The position numbers were made by a program, and so were the translations under genes. Positions 33,483 through 42,709 of a stretch of 64,000 bases of DNA are shown here, in pieces. The DNA is from Burkholderia paludis. GTDB lineage: Bacteria > Pseudomonadota > Gammaproteobacteria > Burkholderiales > Burkholderiaceae. The DNA is taken from the NCBI RefSeq assembly GCF_000732615.1, contig NZ_JPGL01000042.1, positions 23,284 to 87,283 of the forward strand, read 5' to 3'. The notes beneath the pieces are model-generated. The model did no database searches. It was given only the letters and a program-made list of their open reading frames with translations, and was not told where the DNA came from. Position 1 is the stretch's first letter. Every line of letters begins with the position of its first letter.

Positions 33483-34688
33483 GTGAACACCAAGACTTCT
33501 TCCCCCTCCCGCCCGGGCGGCAGCGCCGCGCTGCCGCTGCTGGCGCTCGCGGCCGGCGCGTTCGGCATCGGCACCACCGAATTCTCGCCGATGGGCCTGC
33601 TGCCGGTGATCGCCGACGGCGTGCACGTGTCGATTCCGCAGGCCGGCATGCTGATCAGCGCCTACGCGATCGGCGTGATGGCCGGCGCACCGCTGATGAC
33701 GCTGCTGCTCGCGCGCTGGTCGCGCCGCTCGGCGCTGATCGCGCTGATGTCGATCTTCACGATCGGCAACCTGCTGTCGGCCGCCGCGCCGGGCTATACG
33801 ACGCTGCTGCTGGCCCGCCTCGTGACCAGCCTCAACCACGGCGCGTTCTTCGGGCTCGGCTCGGTGGTCGCGGCCAGCCTCGTGCCGCGCGACAAGCAGG
33901 CCAGCGCGGTCGCGACGATGTTCATGGGCCTCACGATCGCGAACGTCGGCGGCGTACCGGCCGCGACCTGGCTCGGCCAGATCATCGGCTGGCGCATGTC
34001 GTTCGCGGCAACCGCGGGCCTCGGCCTGATCGCGATCGCCGGCCTGTTCGCCGCGCTGCCGAAGGGCGAGGCCGGCAAGATGCCCGACCTGCGCGCCGAA
34101 CTCTCCGTGCTGACGCGCCCCGTCGTGCTCGGTGCGCTCGGAACGACGGTGCTCGGCGCCGGCGCGATGTTCACGCTGTACACGTATGTCGCCCCGACGC
34201 TCGAACACCTGACCGGCGCGACGCCCGGCTTCGTGACCGCGATGCTCGTGCTGATCGGCGTCGGCTTCTCGATCGGCAACATTGCGGGCGGCCGCCTGGC
34301 CGATCGCTCGCTCGACGGCACGCTGATCGGGTTCCTGCTGCTGCTGATCGCGACGATGGCGGCGTTCCCGCTGCTCGCCAGCACGCATGCCGGCGCTGCC
34401 GTCACGCTGCTCGTGTGGGGCGTCGCGACGTTCGCGGTCGTGCCGCCGCTGCAGATGCGCGTGATGCGGGCGGCCCACGAAGCGCCGGGCCTGGCATCGG
34501 CCGTCAATATCGGCGCATTCAACCTCGGCAACGCGCTCGGCGCGGCAGCCGGCGGCGCGGCGATCTCGGCCGGCTTCAGCTACGCGGCCGTGCCGCTCGT
34601 CGGCGGGCTGATCGCCGCGGCCGGGCTCGCGCTCGTCGTACTGCAGATCGCGCAGCAACGCCGCGCCCCGGCCGCCGCGAATTCCTGA
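33483..34688 (+). CDS. DHA1-family MFS exporter (YdhP/AraJ-like)
   Basis: A 401-residue, 12-helix transporter. The N-terminal GAFGIGTTEFSPMGLLPVIA and SAYAIGVMAGAPLM segments are typical of the YdhP/AraJ/NepI branch of drug:H+ antiporters. The start is GTG at 33483 with GGAG eight bases upstream. Substrate unknown; an export role is family inference. Single gene with its own terminator. Confidence 0.88.
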   Translation: MNTKTSSPSRPGGSAALPLLALAAGAFGIGTTEFSPMGLLPVIADGVHVSIPQAGMLISAYAIGVMAGAPLMTLLLARWSRRSALIALMSIFTIGNLLSAAAPGYTTLLLARLVTSLNHGAFFGLGSVVAASLVPRDKQASAVATMFMGLTIANVGGVPAATWLGQIIGWRMSFAATAGLGLIAIAGLFAALPKGEAGKMPDLRAELSVLTRPVVLGALGTTVLGAGAMFTLYTYVAPTLEHLTGATPGFVTAMLVLIGVGFSIGNIAGGRLADRSLDGTLIGFLLLLIATMAAFPLLASTHAGAAVTLLVWGVATFAVVPPLQMRVMRAAHEAPGLASAVNIGAFNLGNALGAAAGGAAISAGFSYAAVPLVGGLIAAAGLALVVLQIAQQRRAPAAANS

Positions 34689-34749
34689 TCGCGACGCGCC
34701 CTGCATCGGCCTGAATGCCGATGCGGCGCCCCTTACGCCACATACGCCC

Positions 34750-34777
34750 ACGGCCGCGCAAAGCGGCCGTCTGCATT
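34750..34777 (+). terminator. Intrinsic terminator of the MFS exporter gene
   Basis: An 8-bp perfect stem ACGGCCGC / GCGGCCGT with a five-base loop, followed by CTGCATTTT. Confidence 0.65.
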
Positions 34778-34784
34778 TTCAGCC

Positions 34785-35241
34785 GCCGGGAGCGATTTCA
34801 CGATTCGCCGATCGGCAAGCATCCTGAACAACCCCGAACCCCGCCGAACTCGCAATTCGATTCATTTAAAAATCAACGAAATCGATTCAATCTTTTTTAA
34901 TGAATCATTTTCAAATCGCCGAATTCCACGTGATGCGTTAAATCCCTGTTCCACGCGAATCAATTCATCCCATCGTATCGATCCGGATATCGATCCACAC
35001 CCCACGCGAACAACCAAATCCTTGCTGCATTGCAGGAAAATCTTTCAACCGACCTCCACGCGAAACCAAAAACGCAATACTTTCCAGCTTTATTCAATAA
35101 ATCCTCGAACAACTTGTAACAAAATGCAACAGCGCAAAATTAACGATTGAAAGACTCGTCAATTCGTATCAGGATTTGCAATACCGTGGCATGCGAAGCG
35201 CGGCATAAATTCAATGAAAAACCGATCGATGAGGGATCAGT
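34785..35241 (+). promoter_or_regulatory. AT-rich control region upstream of the pilus operon
   Basis: About 450 bases with no gene and far more A+T than the genes on either side. Long A/T tracts occur around 34855-34920 and 35040-35160. It directly precedes the spore-coat-U pilin gene and must contain its promoter, though I cannot choose one -35/-10 pair. Such islands are typical H-NS-type silencer targets (inference). Confidence 0.5.
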
Positions 35242-35766
35242 GTGAAAGTCGCCATCGCTTCCACGACATTGTTGCTCGCGCTGTCATTCGGCCTTCCGAC
35301 TCCCGCCGCCGACGCGGCCACGTATTCGAACGGCACCGCGACCGCCACCTTCAACGTGACGCTGACACTGCAGCCGAACTGCATGATCGCCGCGAACCCG
35401 CTGGCCTTCGGCACGAACGGCGTGCTGGCCTCCGCGATCAACCAGCAAACGACCGTCAGCGTCACCTGCACCAACACGACGCCTTACAACGTCGGCCTCG
35501 ACGCGGGCTCGGTCACGGGATCGAGCGTCACGAGCCGGCTGATGGCCGGCACGGCGACCGGCAACACGACGACGACCGTCGGCTTCCAGCTCTACCAGGA
35601 CGCCGGGCACACGACGGTCTGGGGCAACACGCAAGGCACCAACACCGTGGCCGGCACCGGCACGGGCGCCGCGCAGACGCTGACCGTCTACGGCCAGGTG
35701 CCCGCGCAAACGACCCCGAAGCCGGACACCTATCAGACGACCGTCACCGCCACCGTCTACTTCTGA
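35242..35766 (+). CDS. Spore-coat-U domain major pilin (CsuA/B-like)
   Basis: A 174-residue secreted protein with a signal peptide cleaved near ADAATYS. A single spore-coat-U (SCPU) domain follows: FNVTLTLQPNCMIAANPLAF, a second Cys in TTVSVTCTNTTPYNVGLDAG and the final strand YQTTVTATVYF. In Csu-type archaic chaperone-usher pili this first gene encodes the shaft subunit. The start is a GTG at 35242 with GAGGG seven bases upstream. It leads a four-gene operon with chaperone, usher and tip adhesin. Confidence 0.88.
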   Translation: MKVAIASTTLLLALSFGLPTPAADAATYSNGTATATFNVTLTLQPNCMIAANPLAFGTNGVLASAINQQTTVSVTCTNTTPYNVGLDAGSVTGSSVTSRLMAGTATGNTTTTVGFQLYQDAGHTTVWGNTQGTNTVAGTGTGAAQTLTVYGQVPAQTTPKPDTYQTTVTATVYF

Positions 35767-35781
35767 CCGGCGCCGCGCCCC

Positions 35782-36501
35782 ATGTCCGCATTACGCCGAA
35801 CGCTCGCCGCGCTGCTGTGCGCGGCCGGCGCCGCGCACGCCGCGTCGCTGCAGATTTCCCCCGTCACGATCGAATTCGCCACCGACGACACGGCCACCGG
35901 CATCACGCTGCGCAATCCGGGCGAGCGCCCCGTGTACGGGCAGGTGCGCGTGTTCCGCTGGGACCAGGCCGACGGCCAGGACACGCTGACACCCACGCAG
36001 GATCTGGTGGCAAGCCCGCCGCTGATCGAGGTCGGCACCCAGTCGGAACAATTGATCCGCGTCGTGCGCGCGTCGCGCGCGTCGTCCGGCATCGAGCAGA
36101 GCTACCGTCTGCTGATCGACGAACTGCCCCGGTCCGGCGAGGCGCCGGCCAACGGCGTCTCGATCCGCCTGCGCTACTCGATTCCCGTGTTCGTCGAGCC
36201 GGCCGCCAACGGCGCGCCGCAACTCGACTGGGCGCTGCTGCGCCGCAACGGCGGCTGGGTGCTGCGGGTGCGCAACGGCGGCACGCGGCGCGCGCAACTG
36301 GCGTCGGTCGAGCTCGTGACCGCCGACGGCCATGCGTACCCGCTCACGCGCGGGCTGCTCGGCTACGCGCTCGCGGGCCGCACGGGCCAATGGAGCGTGC
36401 CGCTGCCGGCCGGCGTCGCGCTCGACGGCCGGGTCACGGTGCGGGCGGCCGTCAATTCGCAACCGGCCAGCGCGGTCGTCGCGGTGGAGCCGCCGGGCTA
36501 G
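35782..36501 (+). CDS. Periplasmic pilus chaperone (CsuC-like)
   Basis: A 239-residue protein with a signal peptide (cleaved near AHAAS) and a two-domain immunoglobulin-like PapD fold: LQISPVTIEFATDDTATGIT, then LIRVVRASRASSGIEQSYRL, where the Arg and the conserved G1-strand region bind the pilin, and a C-terminal domain from about residue 145. It escorts pilins to the usher. It starts 15 bases after the pilin stop. Confidence 0.9.
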   Translation: MSALRRTLAALLCAAGAAHAASLQISPVTIEFATDDTATGITLRNPGERPVYGQVRVFRWDQADGQDTLTPTQDLVASPPLIEVGTQSEQLIRVVRASRASSGIEQSYRLLIDELPRSGEAPANGVSIRLRYSIPVFVEPAANGAPQLDWALLRRNGGWVLRVRNGGTRRAQLASVELVTADGHAYPLTRGLLGYALAGRTGQWSVPLPAGVALDGRVTVRAAVNSQPASAVVAVEPPG

Positions 36502-36571
36502 ACCGCCGGTGCGCCGCCCGGCTCCTGCCCCTTCGCCACGCACCGGCACGCTCCCGGCCAACGGACGCAGC

Positions 36572-38893
36572 ATGCCGCGACGTTCGCCGCACGTCGCGGT
36601 CGCGGCCGTCGTCACGGCCGGCCTGCTCGCGTTCGGCCAGGCGCATGCCGACGACCACCCGGCGCTCGTGATGACCGACGGCACGCACGACGTGATTCTC
36701 GAAGTCAGCGTCAACGGCGAAAACACCGCGCTGCTCGCCCCCTTCCGCGAACGCGCCGGCCACCTGTCGGCGAGCGGCGCCGACCTCCGCACGATCGGCT
36801 TCGCGACCGACCGGCTCGGCATCGCCGACGCGACGACGATCGATCTCGACACGATTCCCGGCCTGCGCTACCGCTACGACGTCGCGCGCCAGAGCGTCGA
36901 CCTGCAGATGCCCGACACGCTGCGCCGCCCGCACGCGATCGACAGCCGCGCATTGCCGCCCACGCAAGCCGCCACGGCATCGCGCGGGATCGCGATCAAT
37001 TACGAGGCGTATGCGCAAACGCTCGGCAACCGGCAGTTCTCGTTCTACACCGACGTGCGCTACTTCGATCCGGACGGCGTGTTCGACACCACGGGTACCG
37101 CAAGCTTCTACAACGGCCAGCGGCACTACACGCGCTTCGATACCTCGTGGAGCCGCTCGGACCCGGCGCGACCGAGCACGATCCAGGTCGGCGACGCGAT
37201 CTCCGGATCGCTCGCGTGGACGCGCTCGGTCCGCCTCGGCGGCTTCCAGTGGCGCAGCAACTTCGCGCTGCGACCCGATCTCGTCACGTTCCCGATCCCG
37301 TCGCTCGCGGGCTCCGCCGCCGTGCCGTCGGCGGTCGACCTGTACGTCAACAACGTGCGCCAGTACAGCGGCAACGTGCCGAGCGGCCCGTTCATCATCC
37401 GCGACGTGCCGGGCATCACGGGCGCGGGCCAGGCCACCGTCATTACGCACGACGCGCTCGGGCGCACCGTCGCGACCTCCGTGCCGCTCTACGTCGATAC
37501 GCGCATGCTGTCCGCCGGGCTGTCGAGCTATTCGTTCGAAGCCGGCTTCCTGCGCCGCAACTACGGGCTGGCGTCGTTCGACTACGACACGCGGCCGGCC
37601 GTCAGCGGTTCGCTGCGGCGCGGGCTCGGCGACGCGCTGACCGTCGAAGGGCATGCGGAAGCCACCGGCGGCGTGGTCAATGCCGGCGTCGGCGCGCTGC
37701 TGCGCCTCGGCTACGCCGGCGTCGTGAACGGCGCGATCGCGGGCAGCGCCGGCCGCTATCCGGGCACGCAGGTCAGCGTCGGCTACCAGCTGATCGAGCC
37801 GCGTTTCTCGCTCAACGCGCAGACGATCCGCGCATTCGGCCGCTACGGCGATCTCGCGTCGGGCGAAGGCTCCACGGTGCCCGCGGCGACCGACCAGGCG
37901 ACGCTCGCGCTGCCGTTCCTGGGCCGCCAGACGCTGTCGCTCAGCTATATCGGCTTCCGGTTGCCGCAAGGCCCGAGCGCGCGGATCGGCACGGTGTCGT
38001 ACACGCTGAACCTGGGCGATCTCGCGTCGCTCAGCGTGACCGCCTACCGCGACTTCGCGCAACAGGGCGCGAACGGCGCGTTCGTGTCGCTGAACGTCGG
38101 GCTCGGCCACAACACGTCGATCAATGCGACCGCCGGGCGCCAGCGCGGCCAGTCGAACTACACCGTCGACGCGAGCCGCCCGCCCGACTACGACGGCGGC
38201 TGGGGCTGGGGCGTGCAGACCGGCGGCACCGGCGCCGTGCCGTACCGGCAGGCGCAGCTGCGCTATCTCGGCCGCGCGGGCGAAGTCATCGCCGTCGCGC
38301 AGAACATCGACCGGCAGAGCGGCGGGTCGCTCGACGTGAGCGGCGCGCTCGTGCTCATGGACCGCAGCCTGCAGGTGTCGCGCCGCATCGACGACGGCTT
38401 CGCGCTGGTCTCGACCGACGGCGTCGCGGGCATCCCGGTGCTGCACGAGAACCGCGTGATCGGCACGACCGATCGTGCGGGGCATCTGCTCGTGCCCGAC
38501 CTGAACGCGTACCAGAACAACCAGGTCGCGATCGATGCGATGAAACTGCCCGCCGATGCGCGGATCGCCCGCACGTCGATGACGATCGTGCCGCAGGCGC
38601 AATCGGGCGTCGTCGCGCATTTCGGCGTGACGCGCTATCGCGCGGCGTCGGTCGTCCTGCACGACGCCGAGGGTCGTCCGCTGCCGGCCGGCGCGCACGT
38701 GCATCACGTCGAGAGCGGCATGGACACGATCGTCGGCTACGACGGGCTCACGTTCATCGACGAACTGAAGGACGACAACCATCTCGCGGTCGACGACGGC
38801 ACGCAGCGCTGCGTCGCGGAATTCGCGTTCACGGCGCCCGGCAACGGCACGCTGCCGACCGTGGGGCCCCTGACCTGCCGGGCGGCGCCATGA
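36572..38893 (+). CDS. Outer-membrane pilus usher (CsuD-like)
   Basis: A 773-residue usher. After a signal peptide (cleaved near QAHADD) come an N-terminal domain (LEVSVNGE, RIGFATDRL-type), a large beta-barrel from about residue 140 and the plug segment SAVDLYVNNVRQYSGNVPSG. The C-terminal domains include VVLHDAEGRPLPAGAHVHHV and end QRCVAEFAF. It secretes and assembles pilins. I chose the ATG at 36572 for the signal peptide; the open frame before it is antisense-like overlap with the chaperone gene. It overlaps the adhesin gene by ATGA. Confidence 0.92.
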   Translation: MPRRSPHVAVAAVVTAGLLAFGQAHADDHPALVMTDGTHDVILEVSVNGENTALLAPFRERAGHLSASGADLRTIGFATDRLGIADATTIDLDTIPGLRYRYDVARQSVDLQMPDTLRRPHAIDSRALPPTQAATASRGIAINYEAYAQTLGNRQFSFYTDVRYFDPDGVFDTTGTASFYNGQRHYTRFDTSWSRSDPARPSTIQVGDAISGSLAWTRSVRLGGFQWRSNFALRPDLVTFPIPSLAGSAAVPSAVDLYVNNVRQYSGNVPSGPFIIRDVPGITGAGQATVITHDALGRTVATSVPLYVDTRMLSAGLSSYSFEAGFLRRNYGLASFDYDTRPAVSGSLRRGLGDALTVEGHAEATGGVVNAGVGALLRLGYAGVVNGAIAGSAGRYPGTQVSVGYQLIEPRFSLNAQTIRAFGRYGDLASGEGSTVPAATDQATLALPFLGRQTLSLSYIGFRLPQGPSARIGTVSYTLNLGDLASLSVTAYRDFAQQGANGAFVSLNVGLGHNTSINATAGRQRGQSNYTVDASRPPDYDGGWGWGVQTGGTGAVPYRQAQLRYLGRAGEVIAVAQNIDRQSGGSLDVSGALVLMDRSLQVSRRIDDGFALVSTDGVAGIPVLHENRVIGTTDRAGHLLVPDLNAYQNNQVAIDAMKLPADARIARTSMTIVPQAQSGVVAHFGVTRYRAASVVLHDAEGRPLPAGAHVHHVESGMDTIVGYDGLTFIDELKDDNHLAVDDGTQRCVAEFAFTAPGNGTLPTVGPLTCRAAP

Positions 38894-39852
38894 GGCTCGC
38901 GCTGCTGCTCGTGATCGCGTTCGCCGCGTGGTGCGGCATGCCGCGCCACGCGCAGGCCGAGACCTGCACGGCCACGGCGTCGACGGTGAGCTTCGGCTCG
39001 GTCAGCCCGATCTCGAACGCGCCCGTCACCGCGACCGGCGCGGTCAGCGTCACCTGCACGTGGTCGGCCATCACGCTGACCCCGAACGTGCTCGTGTGCC
39101 TGAACCTCGGCGGCACGAGTCCGCGCAGCCTCGTGAACGGCGGCAACTCGATGCAGTACGACCTCTATCTCGACGGCGGACATACGATCGCGTGGGGCTC
39201 GGTGTCTGCCGGCACGACGCCGGCGTCCGTCACGCTCGTCAAACCCGCGCTAGGCACGAGTGCGACCTCGACGGTCACCGTGTACGGACAGATCGCCGGG
39301 AACCAGCCGACCGTCCCGACGACCGGCGACAGCACCACGACCTACTCGCAGCAGTTCGCGGGCACCGCGACATCGCTCAACGCCGGGTTCTACCTGCTCG
39401 GCGCGCCGACCTGCGCATCGCTGACGACATCAAGCGGCACCTTCCCGTTCGGCGCGACGGCGAACGTCGTCAACAACTGCAACATCAGCGCGACCGGCGT
39501 GAACTTCGGCACCGCAAGCGTGCTGTCGGGCACGCTCACGGCGACCGGTTCGATCACTGTGCAGTGCACCAACGGCGACGCGTGGCAGATCGCGTTGAAC
39601 GGCGGCGGCAGCGGCAACGTCACGGCCCGCCAGATGCAGCGCAGCGGCGGTGGCGGGACGATCGGCTACGGGCTGTACACGAGCGCCTCGTACACGAACG
39701 CGTGGGGCGACGGCACCGGCGGCAGCTCGACGGTCACGGGCATCGGGACAGGCATGTCGCAGGTCGTGACCGTCTATGGCGCGGTGCCGCCGCAGACCTC
39801 GCCGGCGCCCGGCAACTACAGCGACACGATCACGGCGACGATCAGCTTCTAG
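38890..39852 (+). CDS. Two-domain spore-coat-U tip adhesin (CsuE-like)
   Basis: A 320-residue protein with a signal peptide (cleaved near HAQAETC) and two SCPU-type domains. The N-terminal domain (about 25-165) is the expected surface-binding tip domain. The C-terminal one (about 180-320) is the pilin domain, starting NISATGVNFGTASVLSG and ending YSDTITATISF. In Acinetobacter, CsuE binds abiotic surfaces. The start overlaps the usher stop by four bases. It is the last gene of the operon. Confidence 0.88.
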   Translation: MRLALLLVIAFAAWCGMPRHAQAETCTATASTVSFGSVSPISNAPVTATGAVSVTCTWSAITLTPNVLVCLNLGGTSPRSLVNGGNSMQYDLYLDGGHTIAWGSVSAGTTPASVTLVKPALGTSATSTVTVYGQIAGNQPTVPTTGDSTTTYSQQFAGTATSLNAGFYLLGAPTCASLTTSSGTFPFGATANVVNNCNISATGVNFGTASVLSGTLTATGSITVQCTNGDAWQIALNGGGSGNVTARQMQRSGGGGTIGYGLYTSASYTNAWGDGTGGSSTVTGIGTGMSQVVTVYGAVPPQTSPAPGNYSDTITATISF

Positions 39853-39876
39853 CGGGTGCGGCGGCCGATCCTCGGC

Positions 39877-40179
39877 TCAGAACGTGACGGTCCAGGCCGC
39901 GGGCGCGCCGGCGCCGAGGCCGTGCGGCGACCGGGTCGCGCCCGGCGCCTGCGCGTGGCTGAGCAGGAACGGGGTGCCGTGCACGCAATTGACGCTCGGC
40001 GCATCGCCCTCCGCGCCGGCACGCAGGCCCGGGCCGGCAGTCGCGCCGATCGTGCAGATTTCCGGAATCGTGAGACTGACCCTGAGCGGGATCGACGGCT
40101 CGGTCGCGCCGGCACGCGGCCCGGCGCACAGCAACGCGAGGGCGAGCGCGCCGCTTCCGATCCGGCCGGTTGTCTTCAT
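39877..40179 (-). CDS. Miniature spore-coat-U-like secreted protein
   Basis: A 100-residue protein with a signal peptide (cleaved near AGATEPS). The mature part imitates a shrunken SCPU pilin: IPLRVSLTIPEICTIGATAG corresponds to the first strand and Cys, NCVHGTPFLLSHA to the second Cys and the TPYxVxL strand, and AAWTVTF to the last strand. The middle ~60 residues of a normal domain are missing. Cys42 and Cys65 could form the usual disulphide. It converges on the pilus operon with a 24-base gap. It could be a minor subunit, an assembly modulator, or a decayed pilin gene. Confidence 0.6.
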   Translation of the reverse strand: MKTTGRIGSGALALALLCAGPRAGATEPSIPLRVSLTIPEICTIGATAGPGLRAGAEGDAPSVNCVHGTPFLLSHAQAPGATRSPHGLGAGAPAAWTVTF

Positions 40180-40341
40180 GGTTCAGCCCCCTCTTTTCCC
40201 GCTTGCCCGGGTTCTTCCAGCGTACGCCCGAATCAACGGCGCGCAAGCGAAAAACTTGAATGCGCCGGCGCGCGATCCGGCCCCGGCGTGCTGTCCAACG
40301 ATGCGGCGCGCCGCACGCCGCGAACGTGCGGCCGGGACGCT

Positions 40342-41364
40342 TCAGCGCGCGCCGCCGAACCCGCCGAAGAACGCGCGCGCATTCGCATCGAGGCTTTCGA
40401 GGTGGTATCCACCCTCCTGCACGATCACCGTCGGCAAGCCGAGTGCGCCGATCGCCCCGCCGAGCCGCCCGAAGCCGTCGGTCGTGACGGCCACCTGCGA
40501 CTGCGGATCGTCCTTGTAGATGTCGAAGCCGAGCGCGAGCACCAGCGCATCGGGTTCGAACCGTGCGAGCGCGCGCAGCGCATCGTCGAGCCGCTCGAAG
40601 AACGCCGACTCCGGCGAACCGTGCGGCATCGGCAGGTTGAGGTTGAAGCCGTTGCCGGCCCCCACGCCCGTCTCTTCCTCGTAGCCCGCGACGACCGGGT
40701 AGAAGTTGGTCGGGTCGCCGTGGATCGACACGTACAGCACGTCGTCGCGGCCGTAGAAGATCTCCTGCACGCCCTGCCCGTGATGCATGTCGGTGTCGAG
40801 GATCGCGACCCGGCGATGGCGGCCGAGCAGCGACTGCGCGGCGATCGCCGCGTTGTTCAGGTAGCAGAAGCCGCCCGCCGCGTCGCGGCGCGCGTGATGG
40901 CCGGGCGGCCGGCACAGCGCATACGCCTCGCGCGCGCCGCCGTTGACGTCGGACGCGGCCGCGAGTGCGCCCTGCGCGGACCAGTACGCGGCGCGCCACG
41001 TGTTCTCGCCGACCGGGCAGCTGCCGTCGGCGAGGTAGCGCGCGGCTTTCGCGAGCACGCCGCGCAGCGGGTTCGGCTCGCGCACGAACACGTTCGACAT
41101 CACTTCGTCGCCCCAGTCGGCGGGCATCCGCTTCCAGTCGCGATGCGCCTCTTCCAGAAAGCGCAGGTAGTTCGTGTCGTGCACGGCCGCGATCGGCGCG
41201 GTGCCGCGGTCGGCCGGACCGCACACGTCGAAGTCGAGCGAGCGCACGGCCGCGACGAGCCGCGCCGCGCGTTCGGGCACTTCCTGCGGAGTGCGCATCT
41301 GCCCGCGCGACAGGTAGCTGCGCGGATGGTGCAGCAGTTGCTCGGGATGGAAATAGGTCTTCAT
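40342..41364 (-). CDS. aphA: Acetylpolyamine amidohydrolase (class II HDAC family)
   Basis: This zinc enzyme removes acetyl groups from acetylated polyamines. The 340-residue length matches characterised bacterial members. It has tandem catalytic His156-His157 in CRPPGHHARRDAAGGF, zinc ligands Asp192 and His194 in LDTDMHHGQG, and the third Asp in ALGFDIYKDDP, with EGGYHLESL near the end. The GFDIYKDDP segment favours polyamine deacetylase over other HDAC-like enzymes. It lies 33 bases after the M20 hydrolase gene in the same direction, suggesting one operon with it and the MFS gene upstream. Confidence 0.88.
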   Translation of the reverse strand: MKTYFHPEQLLHHPRSYLSRGQMRTPQEVPERAARLVAAVRSLDFDVCGPADRGTAPIAAVHDTNYLRFLEEAHRDWKRMPADWGDEVMSNVFVREPNPLRGVLAKAARYLADGSCPVGENTWRAAYWSAQGALAAASDVNGGAREAYALCRPPGHHARRDAAGGFCYLNNAAIAAQSLLGRHRRVAILDTDMHHGQGVQEIFYGRDDVLYVSIHGDPTNFYPVVAGYEEETGVGAGNGFNLNLPMPHGSPESAFFERLDDALRALARFEPDALVLALGFDIYKDDPQSQVAVTTDGFGRLGGAIGALGLPTVIVQEGGYHLESLDANARAFFGGFGGAR

Positions 41365-41397
41365 CTGGGCTCCTCGTCGTTTCGTCGTGATGCCGCG

Positions 41398-42678
41398 TCA
41401 CGCATCCTGCGCGGCGGGTGCTGCCGCGACGCCCGCCGCGACACTCGCGACACCTGCGCGCGCAAGCACCGCATGGAGCAGCACGTTGGCGCCGCGCGTC
41501 ACGTCGTCGGGCAGCGCATCCTCGGCCTCGTTGTGCGACAGACCGTCGACGCACGGAATGAACACCATCGCGGTCGGGACGCGGCGCGCGAGCAGGATCG
41601 CGTCGTGGCCGGCGCCGCTGACGATCCGCTCGTTCGTGTAGCCGAACCGGGCCGCCGCCTGCGCGACCAGCCCGACGCAATCGTCATCGAACGGCGTGGC
41701 CGGGCTGCGCCAGCAGAGGTCGACCGCGACCTGCACGCCGCGCGCGGCAGCGATGCGCGCGCACGCATCGCGCAGGTCGCACTCCATCGCATCGACTCGC
41801 GCATCGTCGTGATGACGCAGATCGACCGTGAACGTCACGTCGCCGGCGATGGTGTTGCGCGACGCGTTGCGGATGCCGACCTGCCCGATCGTCGCAAGCC
41901 CGCGCGGCGCATAACCCACGACGATCCGTTCGAGTTCGGCCGCGATCTGCGCGCTCGCGAAATACGCGTCCTTGCGATACGGCATCGGCGTCGTACCCGC
42001 ATGCGCGGCCATGCCCGCCACCGTCACATCGAGCCAGCGGATCGCCTGCCCGCCCGTGACGACGCCGATCGTCGTGCCGTTCGCCTCGAGCACGGGCCCC
42101 TGTTCGATATGCGCCTCGAAATACGCGTCGACCGCACCGCCCGTCGTACGCGTGCCGCGATAGCCGCATGCGTCGAGCGCGGCGCCGAGCGTAACGCCGT
42201 CGGCATCCTGCGCCGCGAGCGCCGCGTCGAGCGGCAACGCGCCCGTGAACACGGCGGACCCGAGCATCGCCGGCGCGAAGCGTGCGCCCTCCTCGTTGGT
42301 CCAGGACACGATCTCCAGCGGCTTGCCGGTGACGACGCCCGCATCGTTCAGCGTGCGCACGAGTTCGAGCGCGGCGAGCACGCCATACACGCCGTCGAAG
42401 CGGCCGCCTTCGGGCTGCGTGTCGAGATGGCTGCCGATCAGCACCGGCGCGGCTTGCGCATCGGCGCCGTCGCGCCGCGCGAACAGGTTGCCGATCGCAT
42501 CGACGCTCACCGTCATCCCCACATCGCGGCACCACTGCGCGAACAGGTCGCGCCCGCGCCGGTCGTCGTCGTCGAGTGCGAGGCGCCGCACGCCGCCGCG
42601 CGGCGTCGCACCGACGCGCGCCATGTCCTCCAGGCTCCGCCACAAACGGGCGCCGTCGATTTCCAGCAGATCTTTCAT
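41398..42678 (-). CDS. M20-family Zn-dependent amidohydrolase (hydantoinase/carbamoylase type)
   Basis: A 426-residue enzyme of the allantoate amidohydrolase / N-carbamoyl-L-amino-acid hydrolase / beta-ureidopropionase group. Metal ligands lie in IGSHLDTQPEGGRFDGVYG and WTNEEGARFAPAMLGS, the dimer-arm motif is EAHIEQGPVLE, and the last His lies in SGAGHDAI. Exact substrate cannot be read. Neighbours (acetylpolyamine deacetylase and an MHS transporter) suggest an N-substituted amide or ureido compound. ATG at 42678 follows the MFS stop by 31 bases. Confidence 0.88.
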   Translation of the reverse strand: MKDLLEIDGARLWRSLEDMARVGATPRGGVRRLALDDDDRRGRDLFAQWCRDVGMTVSVDAIGNLFARRDGADAQAAPVLIGSHLDTQPEGGRFDGVYGVLAALELVRTLNDAGVVTGKPLEIVSWTNEEGARFAPAMLGSAVFTGALPLDAALAAQDADGVTLGAALDACGYRGTRTTGGAVDAYFEAHIEQGPVLEANGTTIGVVTGGQAIRWLDVTVAGMAAHAGTTPMPYRKDAYFASAQIAAELERIVVGYAPRGLATIGQVGIRNASRNTIAGDVTFTVDLRHHDDARVDAMECDLRDACARIAAARGVQVAVDLCWRSPATPFDDDCVGLVAQAAARFGYTNERIVSGAGHDAILLARRVPTAMVFIPCVDGLSHNEAEDALPDDVTRGANVLLHAVLARAGVASVAAGVAAAPAAQDA

Positions 42679-42709
42679 GTGTACTCCGTATGGATTCGTT
42701 CGTCGGGGC

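Noticed and set aside
35187..35201. GG-N10-GC pattern upstream of the pilus operon resembling a sigma-54 promoter
   Set aside because: The -24 part (TGGCATG) is fair but the -12 part reads GCGC instead of TTGC, and no enhancer-binding regulator is nearby; chance is likely.
34785..35241. AT-rich island as a remnant mobile element or attachment site
   Set aside because: No transposase or integrase, no terminal inverted repeats, no target duplication and no tRNA gene beside it.
37147..39852. A 901-codon frame spanning usher and adhesin
   Set aside because: Its C-terminal third is the real tip adhesin; the N-terminal two thirds are an out-of-frame reading of the usher. The true adhesin start is the ATG overlapping the usher stop at 38890.
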